NCBI GenBank assembly: GCA_020848545.1
Contig: JADLHZ010000056.1
Span: 1-64,000 of the forward strand
Length of the DNA stretch: 64,000 bases
Source: Deltaproteobacteria bacterium
GTDB taxonomy: Bacteria; Myxococcota; JADLHZ01
Direction of reading: 5' to 3'
Shown here piece by piece: positions 60,001 to 64,000 of the stretch. Below the pieces are notes generated by a model. It was not told where the DNA came from, ran no database searches, and saw only the letters and a program-made list of their open reading frames with translations. Position numbers and translations under genes: made by a program. Each line of letters starts with the position of its first letter. The first letter of the stretch is position 1.

Positions 60001-61683
60001 GAGCGCGCGCTCTTTCAGGGCGTACTCGCCCGTCGCCTTGCGCTTGAACGCGTCCTCGAGCTCGCGCACGGTGCGCGTGATGTCGATGTTCAGCTTCTCC
60101 TCGCGCGCGCGCAGATCCGGCGGCAACGACAGCGAGAGCGCGCTGCGCCCCGCCGCGATCGCCTCGGCGAGCCGGCGCGCCTTGATGTTCTCGGACGCCT
60201 TGAACGCGTCGTCGATGCGCCCCTGCTTCACGTACACGCGCACGAGCGACTCGTAGGCCTGCGTGCGCGCGAGCCCGACGACCTCGCCGCTGAAGAACGC
60301 CGCGCGATCGCCGGGAGAGAGCGTGTCGCGTTGGTTCTCCATCAGCGCCACGGCCTTGCGCAGTGCTTTGTCCGCGTCGTCGAGCTCGTTCAAGCCTTCG
60401 CAAGCGAGGCCGAGGCCGATGTGGGTACCGACCAGCTTGTCTGCCTCGCGCGAATTCAGCGCCCGCTCGACGCCGAGCTTGAACTGCTCTTTGGCGCCCG
60501 CGAAGTTCTTCTGCTTCAAGTAGACGACGCCGAGCAGGTCGGGCCGGTTGTTGCGCTGGAAGATGTCGATCGCTTTTCTGGTCGACTCCGGCCCGTGCTG
60601 CGGATGCGTGATGTAGCTCAGCAGGAACTCGCCGTAGGTGAGCTCGATGTCCGTCGTCGGAATGTCGTTCTTCTCGGCCAGGTTCTTCACCGAGCCGATG
60701 ATGTCGAACGCCTTCTTCATGTTGCCGAGCTTCTTGTGGACGATGATCAGCTTGCGCGCGATCTCGAAGAGCTCGTCTTTGCGCGTGCCCGAGATCATCA
60801 GCTTCGCTTCGATGTCGACGGCGTCTTGATAGCGCTTCAACGCCGTTTCGTAGTCGCCGGCGAAGTCGTAGTAGCTGGCGAGCGCAGCGAGGATCTCGGC
60901 CTTGTTCGCCTTGTACGAACGATAGGTGTAGCGCTTCCCCGCCTCGGGATCCTGGTCCATCGTCTTGAAGTGCGTGTCGAGGTTCGGCTCGGGCGGCTCC
61001 GGCGTCTCTTTCAGCAGCTGCTCGGCCACCGCCAGCGCGTCCTTCAGCATCGCCAGCGACTTCGGAAAGTCGCCGACGTCTTGCAGGAACTTCGCGAGCG
61101 AGAGCATCACCTGCGGCACGGTCTCTTTGTCGAGCTTGTCCTTCTCCCTCAGGATCGCTTCGCACGTCGTGATGGCGCCCGCGTAGTCGCCGGCGGCTTG
61201 CAGCGCGTAGGCCCGCTGATGCCACGCGCCTAGCTCGCCCTTGCGATCGTTCTTGCTGCGGTACATCGCCTCGAGCTTCGTGAAGTACGGCAGCGCGTCC
61301 TGCGGCCGCTTCACCTTGACGAGCAAGACGCCGACGAACTCGGTGAACGTCGGCTCGAGCTGCGGCTTCAGCGCCGGTTCGCGATCGAGGCGGCGCAGCG
61401 CTTCTTGCGCGTAGCCGAGCGCGGTCGCGTGATCGCCCGTGAGCGACCAGGCGATGACGCCGAGCTGCGCCGCCAACAGCCACAGGTTATTGGCGCGCGC
61501 CTCGTCGGCGTAGCGCATGCCGTCTTTGATGTATTCCTTCGACGCGCGGTAGCGGAAGATCTCCTGCATCTTCAACGCCGATATGATCTTACGCGCGGCC
61601 TCGCCCTCCGCATTTGCACCGGCGGCGGGGTTCGAGGTCAAAAGCGCTGACAATAATATGAGAGCGATGACGCGCGACTTCAT
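57058..61683 (-). CDS. Exported TPR - CHAT protease - beta-barrel fusion protein
   Basis: A 1541-residue protein. A signal peptide (MKSRVIALILLSALLTSNPA) is followed by TPR-type helical repeats (about 40-510), a coiled region, and a CHAT domain (about 590-1005) with the catalytic dyad His864 ('FATHGILDD') and Cys914 ('LTACQTGVG'). A Pro-rich linker (about 1042-1075, 'PPPPVYVPPPYTPPPAYEPP') leads to about 460 residues with beta-barrel features ending in 'IEIGYPLRFKK'. CHAT is a caspase-like clan-CD protease normally cytoplasmic. Here the protease should face the periplasm or surface, anchored by the barrel. The frame stays open to 63084 but that part is antisense to xseA; the ATG at 61683 starts the signal peptide. 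Confidence 0.9.
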   Translation of the reverse strand: MKSRVIALILLSALLTSNPAAGANAEGEAARKIISALKMQEIFRYRASKEYIKDGMRYADEARANNLWLLAAQLGVIAWSLTGDHATALGYAQEALRRLDREPALKPQLEPTFTEFVGVLLVKVKRPQDALPYFTKLEAMYRSKNDRKGELGAWHQRAYALQAAGDYAGAITTCEAILREKDKLDKETVPQVMLSLAKFLQDVGDFPKSLAMLKDALAVAEQLLKETPEPPEPNLDTHFKTMDQDPEAGKRYTYRSYKANKAEILAALASYYDFAGDYETALKRYQDAVDIEAKLMISGTRKDELFEIARKLIIVHKKLGNMKKAFDIIGSVKNLAEKNDIPTTDIELTYGEFLLSYITHPQHGPESTRKAIDIFQRNNRPDLLGVVYLKQKNFAGAKEQFKLGVERALNSREADKLVGTHIGLGLACEGLNELDDADKALRKAVALMENQRDTLSPGDRAAFFSGEVVGLARTQAYESLVRVYVKQGRIDDAFKASENIKARRLAEAIAAGRSALSLSLPPDLRAREEKLNIDITRTVRELEDAFKRKATGEYALKERALEVLRADRERFAAELRGRFPDYASLRYPSPLTPPEVWLATTEALVAFEVTEAQLFVFVVHDGKSRVIVKDVTREDLRTQVDDIRAAFTAVSRADDLAKFNPNKALALYKALFDGVFDGIPETTRTMIVPDEFLAVLPFDALVVEQKTEQMGQNQFGPFPLGVTYLGEKRPLGYAQSATALSIARALDPPVSSKKLLALADPVFSAKDKRATGAVAAETALAANEWKKMGVAGSIARTEAQKQAQGAAAAEPDVFPRLDKTSLLADKLKSFFGADATLLVGKNAKEATVRQQDLSGYRFLTFATHGILDDTLPYVREPALVLSLVGNPAGDDGFLTASEVMALKLNADVVALTACQTGVGRNVSGEGVMGLGRAFEYAGAKRVLMSLWEVSEDSTTLLASQFFKYMKDGQDAQLALMNARKDVRAKGYENPFYWAAFTLMGAGAQPQQRMAVAVNAPASMETKPTLSITTVLSDLVKEAEANKPPPPVYVPPPYTPPPAYEPPAPYEPPPEPKPKIKWEPPVDYGGPVALRSETWDFGRMSAVGASFGYHGVAEGHYFTAAPFIAFGGGDEKGHLQLTLGAPINFTINDPQSGAPGGTIRRRDWDEWRDYLKIAHALELNYHADGGVLDARLGRIAAFDLASGGAMRAYSNGWFADIWRVGGNVTYGGRAGEMQAIITDFGFQSTLVGLYAGLRPFALARVGVPQLESMQLGVLWTGDFSAPTALKLNDDGFTVKTSLQFYPEADVRGIHILGGDFSITPVSYSFFRARTYLEFDQIVALGNGVSAGLDLSSVIPKTGGLELRARVEYRNLGSQYMPGYFDNFYEVQRLHFFSGDPTTSDITKATFLTQLTRSARAHNFWGDFSVGYASYAGVGVTFESGGYGVSSSMTLHAQSQVSKYMTLFFTYQKRNFTQGQNSELFRFIQNDLLSAYLRVTPVEWLSFYGRVARAFTWDLAEAGVGRLRGTWDATASIEIGYPLRFKK

Positions 61684-61755
61684 GAGTGCCCGGAGCGTAC
61701 CTCGTTTACAGGTGGCTTCCAGCGGAGTTAGGGCCCTCTTCAGGAACCAACCCAG

Positions 61756-63129
61756 GTGACGCCGAACCCGAACTTCGATCTCTTCGCGCGGCCGCAGGAA
61801 CCGGAGCGGCCGCTGCACGTGTCCGAGCTGAACGACCGCGCCGCGGCGCTGCTCGAAGGCAAGTTCGCGCGCGTGCTCGTCGAAGGCGAAGTCTCCGGCT
61901 TCCTCGCGCATCGCTCCGGGCATTGGTACTTCACGCTCAAAGACAGCCACGGCCAGGTCTCGTGCTGCTGCTTCAAGAACAGCCAGAAGGGGGCGCAGGC
62001 GCCAAGAGACGGCGACAAGGTCGTCGTGCGCGGCAAGCTGACGATCTACGCGCAGCGCGGAAGCTATCAGCTCGTCGTCGATCAAGTGCGGCCCGCGGGC
62101 GCCGGCGTCCTCCTGCAGAAGCTCGAGGCGCTGAAGCAGAAGCTGGCCGAAGAAGGGCTGCTCGACAGCGAAAGAAAGCGCGAGCTGCCGCGGATCATCC
62201 ACAACGTCGGCATCGTCACGAGCCCGGACGGCGCCGCGGTGAAGGACTTCATCCGCGTCGCCAGGGAGCGCGATCCGACGCTGCGCGTGCTCGTCTTGCC
62301 AACGCCGGTGCAAGGCGCGGGGGCGGCGAACGAGATCGCACGGATGATCCGCTACGCCTCGACGCGCGCTTCCGAGCTGCGCCTCGACGTGCTCGTCATC
62401 GCGCGCGGCGGCGGATCGATCGAGGACCTCTGGGCGTTCAACGAAGAGATCGTCGCGCGCGCGATCGCCGACTGTCGCATCCCGACGGTCAGCGCCATCG
62501 GCCACGAGGTCGACGTGACGATCGCCGATCTCGTCGCCGACGTGCGCGCGCCGACGCCGACGGCCGCCGCCCAGCTGACCGCGGCCGACATGCGCGCGGT
62601 GCGGGCGGCGTTCACCGATCAAGGTCGCCGGCTCGTGCGGCTCATCCGCGGCGACGTGCAGGCCCGGCTCGCCCGGCTGCAACGCGCGCGGCTGACGTTG
62701 CAAGATCCGATGCGGCGCTTGCAGCGCTTGCGGCAGCGGATCGATCTGCTCGCCGAGGATCTCGAGCGATCTTTGCGTGGACGACTCGCGACCGGTGAGC
62801 AGCGGCTGCAACGGGCGCGGGCAATCATCGAAGCGCACCATCCGCAAAAGACGATCGCGTCGAGCGCGCGGCGGCTGGCGACGCTCGAACGGCGGATGCA
62901 GCAAGCGATGGCCTCGCGGCTGCACGATCGCAAAGCGAAGCTCGGGCGGGTGGCCGCGCGGCTCGATGCGCTGTCGCCACTCGGCGTGCTCTCGCGCGGT
63001 TATGCGATCGCCTTGAACGAAGGAATAGCCGTGCGCGCTCCCGGCGACGCGCCGGTGGGGACGAAGCTGCAGATCCGTTTGCACGAAGGTGAGATCGCGG
63101 CGCGCGTGATAGATCAGAAGGAGAAGTGA
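61756..63129 (+). CDS. xseA: Exodeoxyribonuclease VII large subunit
   Basis: A 457-residue XseA. The OB-fold ('HVSELNDRAAALLEGKFARV', 'EVSGFLAHRSGHWYFTLKD') is followed by the catalytic domain ('VGIVTSPDGAAVKDFIRVAR', 'VLVIARGGGSIEDLWAFNEE', 'VSAIGHEVDVTIADLVAD'), a long coiled coil and the 'LGVLSRGYAIAL' segment. With XseB it degrades single-stranded DNA. The start is GTG at 61756. It overlaps xseB by 4 bp. Confidence 0.97.
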   Translation: MTPNPNFDLFARPQEPERPLHVSELNDRAAALLEGKFARVLVEGEVSGFLAHRSGHWYFTLKDSHGQVSCCCFKNSQKGAQAPRDGDKVVVRGKLTIYAQRGSYQLVVDQVRPAGAGVLLQKLEALKQKLAEEGLLDSERKRELPRIIHNVGIVTSPDGAAVKDFIRVARERDPTLRVLVLPTPVQGAGAANEIARMIRYASTRASELRLDVLVIARGGGSIEDLWAFNEEIVARAIADCRIPTVSAIGHEVDVTIADLVADVRAPTPTAAAQLTAADMRAVRAAFTDQGRRLVRLIRGDVQARLARLQRARLTLQDPMRRLQRLRQRIDLLAEDLERSLRGRLATGEQRLQRARAIIEAHHPQKTIASSARRLATLERRMQQAMASRLHDRKAKLGRVAARLDALSPLGVLSRGYAIALNEGIAVRAPGDAPVGTKLQIRLHEGEIAARVIDQKEK

Positions 63130-63371
63130 TCATGGAAGAGACGCAGACACTCGAAGGCATGCTCGACAAGCTCGAGCGCATCGCCGCCTCGCTCGAGGAC
63201 GGGAGCCGCCCGCTCGAAGAGGCGCTGAAGCTCTTCGAAGAAGGGGTCAAGCTCGCGCGCGAGGGCCAAAAGCGCATCGACGACGCCGAGCGGCGCATCG
63301 AGATCTTGCTCGCGGCTGGCACGAACAGAGAGCAAGTCGCGCCCTTCGCTTCCGATGCCGAAGAGCGCTAG
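63126..63371 (+). CDS. xseB: Exodeoxyribonuclease VII small subunit
   Basis: An 81-residue helical protein with the XseB core 'LEGMLDKLERIAASLEDGSR' and 'PLEEALKLFEEGVKLAREGQ'. It binds the XseA coiled coil. The start is GTG at 63126 or ATG at 63132. Its end overlaps the tlyA-like gene by 17 bp. Confidence 0.95.
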   Translation: MIMEETQTLEGMLDKLERIAASLEDGSRPLEEALKLFEEGVKLAREGQKRIDDAERRIEILLAAGTNREQVAPFASDAEER

Positions 63372-64000
63372 CCCGAAGCGCCGGCTCGACGCGTTGCTCG
63401 TCGAACGGGGCCTCGCCAAAGACGTCGCGCATGCCGCCGCGCTGATCCTCGCGGGGCGGATCCTCGTGAACGAGCGCAAGGTCGACAAAGCCGGCACGGC
63501 GGTCACGAGCGACGCGGCGTTGCGCATCCTCGGCGACGCGAAGAAGTACGTGAGCCGCGGCGGCACCAAGCTCGCGCATGGCCTCGACACCTTCGGCCTA
63601 GAGGTCTCCGGCAAGATCGCGCTCGACGTGGGCGCCTCGACTGGCGGCTTCACCGACTGCCTGCTCCAAGCCGGCGCCGCCAAGGTCTACGCGGTCGACG
63701 TGGGCTATGGGCAGCTCGCCGAGAAACTGCGCACCGATCCTCGGGTGGTGAACCTGGAACGTACGAACATCCGCGAGGTGCCGAAGGGCGCGATCCCCGA
63801 GCCTGTGGACCTCGTGGTCATCGACGCCTCGTTCATCTCGTTGCAGCTCGTGTTGCCGCCGGCGCTTTCGTTCTTGCGCCGCGGTGGCGACGTCATCGCG
63901 CTCGTGAAACCGCAGTTCGAAGCCGATCGCGCCGCGGTCGAGCCAGGCGGCGTCGTTCGTGCCGCCGAGACCCATGAGCAGGTCCTCAACGGCATCCGAC
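63355..64000 (+). CDS. tlyA: TlyA-family rRNA 2'-O-methyltransferase/hemolysin-like (partial)
   Basis: At least 215 residues; the gene is cut by the window end. An S4 RNA-binding domain (about 9-70, 'RLDALLVERGLAKDVAHAAA', 'KKYVSRGGTKLAHGLDTFG') precedes a SAM-methyltransferase fold with 'ALDVGASTGGFTDCLLQAGA', 'VYAVDVGYGQLAEKLR' and 'LVVIDASFISLQLVLP'. TlyA proteins methylate 16S/23S rRNA and are also called hemolysin A. It is commonly linked to xseA-xseB. Confidence 0.93.
   Translation, partial: MPKSASPKRRLDALLVERGLAKDVAHAAALILAGRILVNERKVDKAGTAVTSDAALRILGDAKKYVSRGGTKLAHGLDTFGLEVSGKIALDVGASTGGFTDCLLQAGAAKVYAVDVGYGQLAEKLRTDPRVVNLERTNIREVPKGAIPEPVDLVVIDASFISLQLVLPPALSFLRRGGDVIALVKPQFEADRAAVEPGGVVRAAETHEQVLNGIR

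Noticed and set aside
57757-61233. 1158-residue plus-strand frame opposite the CHAT gene
   Set aside because: It is Arg/Leu/Glu/Val-rich shadow sequence without recognisable domains; the opposite strand has clear TPR and CHAT motifs.
61684-63084. N-terminal extension of the CHAT protein over 460 residues
   Set aside because: This part is antisense to the well-supported xseA gene, and a clear signal peptide begins at 61683.

Overview
The window is GC-rich DNA with genes packed tightly on both strands, many overlapping by ATGA or GTGA. Its content points to a predatory or social deltaproteobacterium of the Myxococcota type. The evidence is two very large kinase-derived signalling proteins, a FrzS/AglZ-like pseudo-receiver with a coiled coil, caspase and CHAT proteases, an ECF sigma/anti-sigma pair, an HD-GYP protein, a PEGA protein and many lipoproteins. 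This assignment is inference from gene content; no rRNA or marker tree was available.

Positions 1-5238 are the right end of an integrated mobile element: IS21-like terminal repeats, an unknown protein, a ribbon-helix-helix-like protein, a ParB-like protein, a strong hairpin, a replication-relaxation-type protein, an excisionase and a tyrosine recombinase. The recombinase frame runs antisense through a tRNA-Arg(TCG) gene (5162-5238), the presumed attachment site. From 5319 to 11914 come housekeeping and accessory genes: YdcF-like, truncated haemoglobin, YciI-like, AlkD-like, FKBP, YbaK-like, crotonase, a FEN/ExoIX-like nuclease and a GH5-like lipoprotein. At 12098-12661 a 42-bp inverted repeat encloses a four-helix-bundle (23S-IVS-type) gene. 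Then come a peptide deformylase with an N-terminal signal-like extension, two lipoproteins, and an operon of ECF sigma factor, anti-sigma factor and caspase/beta-barrel protein (15015-17991).

From 18118 to 21447 are a BtuF/BtuC-like pair, an HD-GYP protein, a receiver and a 49-residue small gene. A repeat-rich gap follows. The minus-strand block 22690-30173 is a tight five-gene operon: HD-like protein, lipoprotein metallopeptidase, D-Ala-D-Ala-ligase-like ATP-grasp enzyme and MacB/LolD-type ABC transporter. Next come two paralogous membrane/winged-helix proteins, a 1620-residue pseudokinase/NTPase/WD40 protein, rsmG, and the FrzS-like protein. An E1-like pair (one intact, one degenerate), an active kinase/NTPase/TPR protein with a PEGA partner, and a 125-bp composite hairpin follow.

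The last part (46565-64000) holds a GAF/degenerate-GGDEF protein, an operon of CAP, START and DUF1571/LysM-like exported proteins, a CPBP protease, rpsI-rplM, acs, a CobW-like GTPase, trmL, a 1541-residue TPR-CHAT-beta-barrel protein, xseA-xseB and a tlyA-like gene cut by the window end. The most unusual signals are the two clan-CD proteases fused to predicted outer-membrane barrels, the five-gene ATP-grasp/peptidase/exporter operon, and the inverted-repeat-bounded four-helix-bundle unit.
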